From NCBI GenBank assembly GCA_963820545.1, contig CAWGAJ010000001.1, positions 1,984,001 to 2,048,000 of the forward strand: 64,000 nt of DNA, read 5' to 3'. The position numbers were made by a program, and so were the translations under genes. Of this stretch, positions 48,355 to 57,361 are shown piece by piece. Numbering within the stretch: position 1 is the stretch's first letter; every line of letters starts with the position of its first letter. The notes beneath the pieces are model-generated. The model saw only the letters and a program-made list of their open reading frames with translations, was not told the origin of the DNA and ran no database searches. Source of the DNA: CAWGAJ01 sp963820545. GTDB taxonomy: Bacteria > Planctomycetota > Planctomycetia > Pirellulales > Thermoguttaceae.

Positions 48355-48468
48355 TAAGGGTTCAGGATTCAGGATTCAGATAAAGGGATGTGGCCGTTCC
48401 CAGGCGGAGCCTGGGAACAAGAATCAGCCCTCACCCTAACCCTCTCCCGGCGGGAGAGGGGACTTTTT
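48355..48468. repeat. Heptamer run, REP palindrome and 'CTCTCCC' hairpin
   Basis: GGATTCA heptamers (48358-48380), a REP palindrome (48395-48418) and CTCTCCCGGCGGGAGAGGGG (about 48443-48464). The last belongs to the family that is also found in frame inside the FtsX permease at 58816. Confidence 0.72.
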
Positions 48469-48498
48469 GGATAGGCTCTTAATCTGAGGCATTCAACA

Positions 48499-49002
48499 AT
48501 GATCAGGAAGTGTGCGGACGCTGACGTGGAACAAATTCATGAGATTATCAACGATGCCACGGAGGCATACAGAGGCGTCATTCCGGCCGATTGCTGGCAC
48601 GAGCCTTATATGCCCCGCGAACAACTGATATGGGAAATCGAGGATGGGGTCTGTTTCTGGGGTGTCGAGGAGGATGGTGTTTTGATCGCCGTGATGGGAA
48701 TTCAAGACAAAGGAGAGGTAACGCTCATCCGTCATGCGTACGTGCGAACCAGGCAAAGGAATTGCGGCATAGGCACGCAATTGTTGCGCTTTCTCGAATC
48801 CATGACGGGAAAACCCATCTTGATCGGCACTTGGGCCGCCGCCGTTTGGGCGGTATCGTTCTATCAGAAGAACGGCTATCGACTGGTTTCCACGGCCGAG
48901 AAAGATCGGTTGCTAAAAAAGTACTGGACGATCCCCCAGCGGCAAATAGAAACTTCAGTAGTGCTGGGCAACGCGAAATGGACAAGTTCCAGTGGACACT
49001 AA
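48499..49002 (+). CDS. GNAT-family N-acetyltransferase
   Basis: IRKCADADVEQIHEIINDATEAYRG is the usual GNAT start. AVMGIQDKGEVTLIRHAYVRTRQRNCGIGTQLLRFL holds the acetyl-CoA loop (RxxxGIG), and AVSFYQKNGYRLV is motif B. 167 residues. Its last bases overlap the next gene. The substrate is unknown; the ADADVEQI... pattern is common in amino-acid or antibiotic acetyltransferases. Confidence 0.87.
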   Translation: MIRKCADADVEQIHEIINDATEAYRGVIPADCWHEPYMPREQLIWEIEDGVCFWGVEEDGVLIAVMGIQDKGEVTLIRHAYVRTRQRNCGIGTQLLRFLESMTGKPILIGTWAAAVWAVSFYQKNGYRLVSTAEKDRLLKKYWTIPQRQIETSVVLGNAKWTSSSGH

Positions 49003-49738
49003 GCATATTATTCGACTTGTAGGAATTGTGTTTCTGGGCGTACTGGGCTGCGCGGCCGCGAGTGCTGAGCCGGAAAAGACCAATACCAGCAAGGCTGCTG
49101 AAAGCATGAAGGAGTTTGAAGGCCTGGGATTTTCGGTGGCGCCGCAGGGCGGCGGCAAAGCCCGGACCAGCATGTTCGGCCTGGCGGGCGAGGGGTACAA
49201 GTTTGTCTATGTGTTCGATCGCTCGGGAAGCATGGGCGGCGATGGCAGCGCGTCGCTGAGGGCAGTGAAGGCGGAACTTCTGGCCAGCCTGAAGAACCTG
49301 GATACGGTGCACCAGTTTCAGATTATTTTCTACAACCACCGGCCGGTATTGTTCAGTCCCAGCGGCACGCCGGGGAAACTAGTCTTCGCCACGGAGCAGA
49401 ACAAACAAGCGGTGCGGAAATTTTTGGATACGATTGAAGCCTTTGGCGGCACGGACCACGAGGCGGCATTGCGCATGGCCACGGCACTGAAGCCGGATGT
49501 GATCTTTCTGCTGACCGACGGCGACGACCCCAAATTGACCGCCCCGCAGTTGGAAAAAATTGAGCGCTGGTCGGCGGGCATCCGCATCAACGCGATCGAA
49601 TTCGGTCCCGGCCCGGCCCCGCAAACGGAAAGTTTCCTCAAAGAGCTTGCCCGACGCACCGGCGGCGAATATACCTACGTGGATACGACGAAGTTGCCCG
49701 TCTTGCAGGGAAAACCGGCGGGTGCAACTGCACCATAA
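48992..49738 (+). CDS. Exported von Willebrand factor A domain protein
   Basis: GTG start overlapping the GNAT gene by 11 bases. Signal-like N-terminus (IIRLVGIVFLGVLGCAAASA). The VWA domain (about 65-235) has the MIDAS motif DRSGSMG, a Thr at GGTDHEAA, and FLLTDGDDP. Metal-dependent ligand binding is expected. The LGC before AAASA could be a lipobox. Function unknown; it may be co-translated with the acetyltransferase by position only. Confidence 0.84.
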   Translation: MDTKHIIRLVGIVFLGVLGCAAASAEPEKTNTSKAAESMKEFEGLGFSVAPQGGGKARTSMFGLAGEGYKFVYVFDRSGSMGGDGSASLRAVKAELLASLKNLDTVHQFQIIFYNHRPVLFSPSGTPGKLVFATEQNKQAVRKFLDTIEAFGGTDHEAALRMATALKPDVIFLLTDGDDPKLTAPQLEKIERWSAGIRINAIEFGPGPAPQTESFLKELARRTGGEYTYVDTTKLPVLQGKPAGATAP

Positions 49739-49945
49739 AAGTCGGTGGGGTGGTGGGCAAATAGGTGTCGCCGGCAGCAGGCGGCAAATACCCTAAGCGG
49801 TTCGTATTACTGTATATTGGATTTTCTGAAGTAATAGACAAACCGACTTTGACCGGGGATTGCCGAGGGCCTAAAATATAAGTGTGACAAGCAGGGATGC
49901 TAAGAAGGCAGTCAAATCATTCACTCCACTTTGGAGAGCACGATC

Positions 49946-50386
49946 ATGATCCTCCAAGATATTCTTGCCACCAAGGGAAGCACGGTATATTTGATCTCAC
50001 CCGGAACGCAGCTCGATGAAGTGGCGCGGAAACTGGTGGAACATCGAATCGGCTCGCTGCTGGTGGCGCGCCAGGGGCCGACGGGCGAGCAGGAATTGCT
50101 GGGCATGGTCACGGAACGCGACATCCTCTATCACTGTGCGCGGAGCAACCGGCCTTTGGCGGCGGTGGAAGTGACCGAGGTAATGAGTTCGCCGCTGGTG
50201 ACTGCATTGCCCAGCGACAGCGTGGAGCAGGTCATGGGCCTGATGACCAGCAAACGGATTCGCCATTTACCAGTGCTCTCGGAAGGCCGTTTGATCGGAT
50301 TGGTATCGATCGGCGATCTGGTCAAGGCCCAGCACGATCATCTGGCCCTGGAAAACCGCTTTATGAAGGACTATATCAGAGGTTAG
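49946..50386 (+). CDS. Tandem CBS-domain protein
   Basis: Two CBS repeats: residues about 1-65 (ILATKGSTVYLISPGTQLDEVARKLVEHRIGSLLV, MVTERDIL) and 75-135 (VMSSPLVTALPSDSVEQVMGLMTSKRIRHLPVL, GLVSIGDLVK). A stand-alone CBS pair senses adenosine nucleotides. GGAGAG supports ATG 49946 (49931 also in frame). Monocistronic. Confidence 0.9.
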   Translation: MILQDILATKGSTVYLISPGTQLDEVARKLVEHRIGSLLVARQGPTGEQELLGMVTERDILYHCARSNRPLAAVEVTEVMSSPLVTALPSDSVEQVMGLMTSKRIRHLPVLSEGRLIGLVSIGDLVKAQHDHLALENRFMKDYIRG

Positions 50387-50415
50387 CGGAGAGCGGAGAG
50401 CGGAGAGCGGAGAGG
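50387..50415. repeat. Four near-perfect CGGAGAG heptamers
   Basis: CGGAGAG repeated four times immediately after the CBS stop codon: the cleanest example of the heptanucleotide repeat class in this window. Confidence 0.9.
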
Positions 50416-50417
50416 AG

Positions 50418-51357
50418 TTATTTAGGATTCTTCATTCCTCTAAGCGGTTCGGGCAGGGCAAAGCGGATTTGTTCCTCTTTGCATACTTCTGACTGGATCG
50501 TGGCATGGAAACGTTCCTTCAGCAAGGCGACACATTGTTGGACCACGTTCTCCGGTGCGCTGGCGCCGGCCGTGATGGCGATGGTTTCTTCGCCGCTAAA
50601 GGAGTTCAAATCGATGTCGACCGGACCGTCAATCAGACGAGCCGGTATGCCTTGCGAACGGGCGATTTCGGCCAATCGCTGACTATTGGAACTGTTGCGA
50701 CTGCCCACTACCAAAACCATGTCCGCCTGCTGGGCCAGCTTGCGCACGGCCTGCTGGCGATTTTGCGTGGCGTAACATATATCTGCCCGGGTCGGGCTGA
50801 CAATATCAGGGAAGCGCTGCCGAAGTCGGCTGATGACGGCGGCGGCGTCGTCCACGGACAAGGTGGTTTGCGTGAGGTAAGCTATTTTTGTAGCGCTGGG
50901 CAAATCGAGTTGATCGACGTCCTCGGGCGTTTGCACTAATATGATCGAGTCCGGGGCCTCGCCCATGGTTCCAACCACTTCGTCGTGGCCGGCATGTCCG
51001 ATGAGCACGATGGTGTAACCTTCGCGGGCAAAACGGATGGCTTCGGCATGGACTTTGGTCACTAAGGGGCAGGTGGCGTCGATGGTGATTAAATTCGCGC
51101 ATAGCGGCTTGTCGGCGGATTTCGGGAGATACTCCATGGGCAGAATAGAGCAGATGGGCGCCTTCGGGGACTTGGGATAAATCTTCCACAAACACTACTC
51201 CCTGATCGAGAAATTGCTCGACGACCCAGCGATTGTGCACGATCTGGTGATAAACATACAGCGGCGTGCCAAACGCCCGAATGGCCAGTTTCAGACTTTC
51301 GATGGCCATATTCACGCCGGCACAAAAACCCCGCGGACAGGCCAGAATGATGTGCAT
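50418..51357 (-). CDS. ispH: 4-hydroxy-3-methylbut-2-enyl diphosphate reductase IspH, frameshifted
   Basis: Last enzyme of the MEP pathway; makes IPP and DMAPP on a [4Fe-4S] cluster. Cys ligands: PRGFCAGV (12), DATCPLV (about 97) and ADICYATQNRQ (about 198). Further matches are VYHQIVHN, LIGHAGHDEVVGTMGE and VVGSRNSSNSQRL. The frame is lost at about 51094. Restoring one CG in ATGCGCGAATTT gives QAAMRANLITIDATCPLV. Calls at 50806-51357 and 50418-51191 are two parts of it. It is divergent from hpnC and supplies precursors for the squalene genes. Confidence 0.94.
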
Positions 51358-51544
51358 GGTTCCCTCGTTGATCTGAAAATATCATAATAAAGGCAAAAGG
51401 CGATAGGAGGAAGCCGGAGCAATGAGGGCGGAAGGGGGAAGGCGCAAGGCGGAAAAATGCGAATAATGTTTAATAAATAAAATACTGAACCCTGAACACC
51501 AAACCCTGAACCCTACTGCCTCACCACTCACCCCCCTATTACTG

Positions 51545-52468
51545 ATGTTTTCGCACGATCTTAAGTGTTTTGGACCGCAGGGGGCTTCCGGCCCGCCGCT
51601 GAACTTGCAGCAGGCCAGGCAGTATTGTCGACGTCTGGCAAAACAACATTACGAGAACTTCACGGTAGTTAGTTGGTTGCTGCCCGGGCGATTGCGACAG
51701 CATTTTTTTAACGTCTATGCCTACTGCCGCTGGGCCGACGATCTGGCCGATGAAATAGGCGATTCCAAAGCGAGTCTCGACCTGCTGGACTGGTGGGAAA
51801 TGCAGCTTCACGATTGTTATCAAGGGCAAGCGTCTCAGCCGATTTTTATTGCTCTGGCAGAGACTATACAAACCTTCAAAATTCCCCTTGAGCCGTTTGT
51901 GGACTTGCTGACGGCCTTTCGGCAGGATCAGCATACAAACAGGTATGAAACAATCGACGATTTATTGCAGTACTGCCGCTTTTCGGCCAATCCCGTGGGA
52001 CACTTGGTGCTGTACTTGGGGGAGTGTTATTCGAGCCAACATGCCCGACTGGCCAATTCGATATGCACCGGACTGCAATTGGCAAACTTTTGCCAAGACG
52101 TTGCCCGGGATTGGGATCGCGGCCGGATTTATTTGCCGCAGGCCGATTGCCGCCGTTTTGGATACACCGAGGCCATGTTCGCCCGGCGCGAGTGCAGCGA
52201 GGCTTTTCGAGGCCTCATGCAATTTGAGGTGGATCAGGCCGAGGGCTTTCTGCGTGCCGGGCTGCCGCTTTTAAAAATGATGCCGCGGAAATTGAGGCTC
52301 GATGTGGCGCTATTCATCAACGGTGGCCTGGCGATATTGCGGGCGATACGTGGGCAGAATTACGATGTTTGGACCCGGCGTCCCAGGGTTTCTAAAATGG
52401 AAAAAATGCGCCTGCTTGTCGGCTGCTGGTGGAAATCTATTTGCCGCTCCCCAAAGGGACACGGTTAA
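51545..52468 (+). CDS. hpnC: Hydroxysqualene synthase HpnC
   Basis: Trans-isoprenyl-diphosphate synthase fold. AYCRWADDLADEIGD (about residue 60) and NFCQDVARDWDRGRIYLP (about 190) are the two Asp-rich motifs. HpnC turns presqualene diphosphate into hydroxysqualene. 307 residues, first gene of hpnC-hpnD-hpnE. Start preferred at 51545 (MFSHDL). The 187-bp gap to divergent ispH includes heptamer repeats (ACCCTGA type). Confidence 0.92.
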   Translation: MFSHDLKCFGPQGASGPPLNLQQARQYCRRLAKQHYENFTVVSWLLPGRLRQHFFNVYAYCRWADDLADEIGDSKASLDLLDWWEMQLHDCYQGQASQPIFIALAETIQTFKIPLEPFVDLLTAFRQDQHTNRYETIDDLLQYCRFSANPVGHLVLYLGECYSSQHARLANSICTGLQLANFCQDVARDWDRGRIYLPQADCRRFGYTEAMFARRECSEAFRGLMQFEVDQAEGFLRAGLPLLKMMPRKLRLDVALFINGGLAILRAIRGQNYDVWTRRPRVSKMEKMRLLVGCWWKSICRSPKGHG

Positions 52469-52490
52469 ACAATCCGGCCAATAATGAATA

Positions 52491-53501
52491 ATGAATTCAG
52501 CGGATTACTTGCTTCAGGCCAGTTATAATTTTTGCCGCCGGTTAAGCCGCCGGTCAGGCTCGAATTTCTACTTGGGTTTTTTGCTCTTGCCGCGGGAAAA
52601 GCGCCGCGCCATGGACGCCATTTATGCCTTCATGCGCTACAGCGATGATTTGGTCGACGCAGCGCCGACATCGGCTTTTAAAAAGTATGTTGATGTAGTG
52701 AACGATCAGCGACGGGATCAATTACAGCGCTGGCGCAGGGCACTGGAAAACGCCTTTGCGGGCCGTGATGTTTCGGTTGTTGATCCCCGCCGTTTATCGG
52801 ACGGATCATTTCCAAATGCCGCAACTACCGCGATGTCTTTGCTGCCGGCATTGGTTAATACCGTGCAAAAATATCGCGTTCCTGTAGAGTGTTTATACGC
52901 GGTTCTTGACGGCGTGGAAATGGATCTCCAACGGCGTCGCTACGAGACTTTTGCGGAACTCAGGCTATATTGCCAGCGCGTGGCCTCGGCCGTGGGATTG
53001 GCATGCATTCATATTTGGGGATTTCACGGTCAAGGAACAACTGCAGGCGATGCCGCTATCGAGTCGGCCAGGCAAGCGGGAATCGCTCTGCAACTGACCA
53101 ATATCCTCCGCGATCTTAAGGCCGACGCCGCCGCCGATCGCATTTACCTCCCGCTGGATGATATCCGCTCTTGCGGTTATTCGGTGGAAGAACTCAAAAA
53201 TGGCCTTGTCAACGAGGCCTTTTATCGCCTCATGTCGATGGAAATCAATCGGGCAAAGCAATTCTACCGCGAGGGTATCAAACTCATGGACTACCTTCAG
53301 CGCGACGGCCAGCGGATCTTCGGCCTGATGATGTCCACGTACTGGAGGCTTTTAAATAAAATCAGCGACCGTCCTCCAAGGATTTTTCCCCGGCCTGTCC
53401 AGCTTGGTATAAATCATCGTCTTTTGCTGGCCGCCTCTTGGGCGCTAATGCCCTCGACCATGATGAGATTGATAAAAGAACAAATGCAGATTAAAGCGTA
53501 A
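52491..53501 (+). CDS. hpnD: Presqualene diphosphate synthase HpnD
   Basis: Condenses two farnesyl diphosphates. FMRYSDDLVD (about residue 47) and TNILRDLKADAAADRIYLP (about 203) are the Mg-binding motifs; GSNFYLGFLLLPREKRRAMDAIYAF is typical HpnD. 336 residues; starts 22 bp after hpnC. Paralogous to HpnC. Confidence 0.93.
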   Translation: MNSADYLLQASYNFCRRLSRRSGSNFYLGFLLLPREKRRAMDAIYAFMRYSDDLVDAAPTSAFKKYVDVVNDQRRDQLQRWRRALENAFAGRDVSVVDPRRLSDGSFPNAATTAMSLLPALVNTVQKYRVPVECLYAVLDGVEMDLQRRRYETFAELRLYCQRVASAVGLACIHIWGFHGQGTTAGDAAIESARQAGIALQLTNILRDLKADAAADRIYLPLDDIRSCGYSVEELKNGLVNEAFYRLMSMEINRAKQFYREGIKLMDYLQRDGQRIFGLMMSTYWRLLNKISDRPPRIFPRPVQLGINHRLLLAASWALMPSTMMRLIKEQMQIKA

Positions 53502-53507
53502 TAAATA

Positions 53508-55083
53508 ATGAATGAAGAAAGTCAGCCGCTTGGGGTTGCTCAGTCCGAATGTACCTCCGCCGACACTTTGCCGCTGGCCGGATTGGAACCGCAGTTATCG
53601 GCAACTGTTGCCAGCGGTTCTCAAGCGGTGGCCATTATCGGCGGCGGCTTGGCCGGCATGGCCGCGGCCCTGGCAGCAAGTGATCAAGGCTTGCAGGTCG
53701 AATTGTTCGAGGAGAGCAACCGGCTAGGCGGCCGCGCCGGATCGTTCGAGGAATCCTGGAACGGTCAAATCGTCGATCACTGCCAGCATGTGGCCATGGG
53801 ATGCTGTACCAATTTTCTTGACTTTTGCCGCCGAACCGGCGTAAACGATTGCTTTCAGAGACACAAGATACTCCATTTTATAGGGCCGGACGGCAGGCAA
53901 TCTGATTTTAGCGCCTCCCGGCTGGCTGCCCGCGCCGCTCAATTTATTGCCGGGGATTTTACGGCTTAAATTTCTCTCCCGCTCTGAGCGCTGGAGCATT
54001 ATCCGCACATTGAGAAAACTGCTTCGCTGGCGAATATCTCAAGAAAACGTTTCTGAAACCATCGGTGCATGGCTTCAGCGCCAGGGCCAGTCGCAAGCCG
54101 TAATAGATAAATTTTGGTCAACCGTGCTTATTTCCGCGCTTAGCGAGACGGTCGATCATGCCTCGCTGGCCGCCGCAAAAAAAGTCTTTGTTGACGGGTT
54201 TTGCGCCTCTCGTCGGGCTTGTGAATTGATATTGCCGCGAGTGCCGCTGGGCGAAATTTTCGACCGCCGCGTTCCGTCGTGGCTCGAGCGGCAAGGAGTG
54301 CGCATCCATTGTGGCGTCCGGGTAATGGAGATTGCCAGCCATGGTCCAAGCGGTTTGACAGTGTTCCTAAATGATGGAACAGTGAAGAATTATCAGGCGG
54401 TGATTGTTGCCGTTCCGTGGTTCGAGGCCCCCTCTCTTTTCTCTTCTTCACCGGCGAATTTTCCCTTGCGGTTGGATGTATTAAATCAAATACCATCTGC
54501 CGCGATTTGTGCCGTGAATTTGTGGTTTGATCGGCCGATCACTCCCCTACCCCACGCATCATTAGTGGGAAGATTGAGTCAATGGATTTTTAACGGAACG
54601 GTATTGATGTCGGAACATGCCCGCGAAGAGCGCGGGCATGGCGCCCGACGCTTATCAAAACAGACTGCCCAGGGGAATAGGCCGAGTGAAGATAATTTAT
54701 ACTATTATCAGGTCGTTATCAGCGCTCTGCATCGCTTGGTAAAACAAAATAAAGAAGAATTGTTACAGGCTGTTATGAGTGATTTGGAAGGGGTTTTTCC
54801 CGTCGTCCGGCAGGCGAAAATGTTGCACTCGCGAGTAGTAACAATGCCACAGGCAGTCTTTTCCATGCAGCCGGGAGTGGATCGCTATCGTCCAACACAG
54901 AAAACATCAATTTCTAACCTGTTTTTTGCCGGCGACTGGACCGCCACTGGTTGGCCAGCTACCATGGAAGGGGCCGTGCGCAGCGGTTATTTGGCCGTGG
55001 AAGGATTTTTGAAATCTCTGGGACATCCCCAGCGCCTGCTTGCGCCCGATCTGCCGCGAAATGTTTTGACGAGGGGGCTTTAG
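53508..55083 (+). CDS. hpnE: Hydroxysqualene reductase HpnE (FAD-dependent), frameshifted
   Basis: Reduces hydroxysqualene to squalene. The FAD-binding motif IIGGGLAGMAAALAA...LFEESNRLGGRAGSF is at residues 44-85, and the C-terminal FAGDWTATGWPATMEGAVRSGYLA is the FAD-closing motif. The frame changes near 53935. Restoring one CG in GCCCGCGCCGCTC gives RLAARAPLNLLPGILRLKFLSRSER. A palindrome (54616-54640) adds EHAREERGHGARR in frame before YYYQVVISALH. Calls at 53508-53969 and 53947-55083 are halves of the gene. Confidence 0.92.
54616..54640. repeat. Palindrome in the hpnE coding frame
   Basis: CATGCCCGCG AAGAG CGCGGGCATG, translated in frame. A related CGGGCAAGATGCCCG unit is at about 29850. 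Confidence 0.78.
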
Positions 55084-55175
55084 GATATTTCCGGCAGTCG
55101 TTGACCGCCGGCTATTGGTATTTATGTGGTCGCAAGTATCATTCATCCTTTATCTTTCATCCCTCATCCTTCCTT

Positions 55176-56476
55176 ATGAAGATTGTCCTTCTCGTTGCCG
55201 GTGCGGGCGGAATGTACTGCGGTAGTTGTTTATACGGCAACACCCTGGCGGCCGCACTCAGCAAACTGGGCGAAGAGGCGATTCTGGTCCCCATGTACAC
55301 GCCCATCCGCACGGATGAGGAAAATGTAAGTATTGATCGGGTGTTTTTTGGCGGCATTAATGTTTATCTGCAAGAACGCTTTGCCTTGTTCCGCCATACG
55401 CCGTGGCTCTTGGACCGCTTGTTCGATCATCCGGAGTTATTGCGCTGGGCTACTGGAAGGAGTCCCAGCGTCAGACCGGAGCATCTGGGGGCAATGACGG
55501 TTTCGATGCTGGAAGGCGAAGCAGGTCGGCAACGTAAGGAAGTACAAAAGCTGGTGCGATGGTTGGAAACTGAAGTCCAGCCCGACGTGGTGCATCTTAA
55601 TAATATTTTGTTAGTCGGTTGTGCCCGGGAGATACAACGGCGTTTAAGGATTCCGGTGGTGTGTACGCTTTCGGGCGAGGACATTTTTTTGGAAAAACTG
55701 GCCGAACCGCATTATTCTTCTGCGCGACTGCTCATTCGGCAACGCGCCGCCGAATTGTCGGCGCTGGTGGCAATGAATCGATTTTATGCCGATTTCATGG
55801 CCGATTATCTGGCCGTGGAGCGCGAGCGGATCGAAGTGATTGCCCCAGGCTTAAACCTGACCGGACACGGAACAAGAAGCAGAGATTCAGTCTTGCCAGA
55901 AACATTGATCACTATCGGATATCTTGCCCGGGTGTGTCCGGAAAAGGGGTTGCATTTGCTTGCCGAGGCGTTAAAACTGCTTGCCGAGGACGCAACTCTG
56001 CCTGCAGTGCGTGTTCGAGCGGCGGGCTATTTGGATGAGGCCGACCGACCGTACTTGGAAAAAATCCGGCAGCAATTGGCTGCCTGGGGGCTGAGCGGGC
56101 ATTTGATTACCTGGGCGAATTGGACCGGCCTGGGAAGATCGCGTTTTTGCAGTCGCTCGACGTGCTTAGCGTTCCCACAGTCTACCGCGAGAGCAAAGGG
56201 CTTTTTGTATTAGAGGCCTGGGCAAACGGCGTACCGGCGGTCTTGCCCAGGCATGGCGCGTTTCCCGAGATGGTCGAAGACACGGGTGGCGGACTGCTTT
56301 TTGAGCCCGGCGATCCGTCGGCCCTGGCCAAGGCCTTAAAACAGATGATCAAAAATCCTGAATTTGCCGCGGCCTGTGGCGGCAGGGCTCAACAAATTGT
56401 CCGCCAGCGTTACAATGCAGAGACAATGGCCCAGCGAATGATAGCGTTGTATAAAAAAGTGATCAGTGGAGAGTGA
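55176..56476 (+). CDS. GT4-family glycosyltransferase, frameshifted
   Basis: N-terminal GT-B half (VAGAGGMYCGSCLYGNTLAAALSKLG; VVCTLSGEDIFLEKL) and C-terminal nucleotide-sugar half (IGYLARVCPEKGLHLLAEAL; VPTVYRESKGLFVLEAWANGVPAVLPRHGAFPEMVE, the EX7E region). The frame is lost near 56112 (GGGCATTTGATTAC); the restored sequence is FDYLGELDRPGKIAFLQSLD. Start 55176 begins with MKIVLLVAGAGG. It follows hpnE by 92 bp and could glycosylate a hopanoid or another lipid, but the acceptor cannot be read from sequence. Confidence 0.84.
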
Positions 56477-56483
56477 ATCCTTG

Positions 56484-56508
56484 TAAGACGGATTTGAAAT
56501 CCGTCCTA
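56484..56508. repeat. TAAGACGGA/TCCGTCCTA palindrome
   Basis: A 25-bp copy of the TAAGACGA-type palindrome between the glycosyltransferase and the ABC ATPase, followed by CAATCCC/CTAATTC heptamers. Confidence 0.72.
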
Positions 56509-56531
56509 CCAATCCCCAATCCCTAATTCTT

Positions 56532-57209
56532 ATGACCGCCTTGATTGTCGATAACGTCGCCAAAGAATATCCCACCCGGTCCGAACCGCTGAAGGTGCTG
56601 CGCGGAGTGTCATTGCAAATGGACATGGGGCAAAATCTAGCTATTATCGGGCCCAGCGGGTCGGGAAAAAGCACCTTGCTGAGCATCATCGGCTCGTTGG
56701 AACGTCCATCTAGCGGCAGCGTATCACTAGAGGGACAAGATCCTGTTGGACTGAATGACCCCGGGCTGGCACAATTCCGCAACCAGAAGATCGGTTTTGT
56801 GTTCCAAGATCATTATCTGTTGCCGCAATGTTCCGCGCTGGAAAATGTGCTTGTGCCCACGGTCGCCGGCGGGAAGACAAGCGCGGCAGCCCTTGCCCGG
56901 GCCAAAATGCTTTTGGATCGCGTTGGTTTGACCGATCGGTTGGACCATCGTCCCGCGGAACTTTCTGGCGGCGAGCGGCAGCGAGTGGCCCTCGCCAGGG
57001 CGCTTATAAATAAGCCGGCTTTGCTGCTGGCCGACGAGCCTACGGGCAATCTTGATCGCACCAACGCCGAGCGCATCGGCCGATTGCTTTTGGAATTACA
57101 AGCGGAAGAGCGAATGATGCTTATTGTCGTCACCCATAGTCAGCGCCTTGCCGGCTTGATGAGTCGGCGATTGGAACTGGATGAAGGAAAACTCAGAGAA
57201 GCCGCTTAA
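56532..57209 (+). CDS. LolD/MacB-type ABC transporter ATPase
   Basis: Walker A GPSGSGKST (about residue 42), Q-loop FQDHYLLPQCSALENVLVP, signature LSGGERQRVALARAL, Walker B LLLADEPTGNLD, H-loop VVTHSQR. 225 residues. It precedes an FtsX-type permease on the same strand and probably drives lipoprotein or envelope-substrate extraction. Heptamers and a 150-bp spacer follow. Confidence 0.92.
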   Translation: MTALIVDNVAKEYPTRSEPLKVLRGVSLQMDMGQNLAIIGPSGSGKSTLLSIIGSLERPSSGSVSLEGQDPVGLNDPGLAQFRNQKIGFVFQDHYLLPQCSALENVLVPTVAGGKTSAAALARAKMLLDRVGLTDRLDHRPAELSGGERQRVALARALINKPALLLADEPTGNLDRTNAERIGRLLLELQAEERMMLIVVTHSQRLAGLMSRRLELDEGKLREAA

Positions 57210-57361
57210 CTCATAACTGTGAACGATAATTTCCCGACAGAAGTACCGGGGAAAAATACACGCTCGCCTCCGGCTCGCGGCTAAACAATATACTCCCGGC
57301 ACACTGCCGGGGCTAAACTTAAAAAAACTCTCCACTATTCATTCTCCAATATTCACTGATT

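Noticed and set aside
50387..50415. CRISPR array
   Set aside because: Repeat units are seven bases with no spacers; the same applies to all other tandem runs here.
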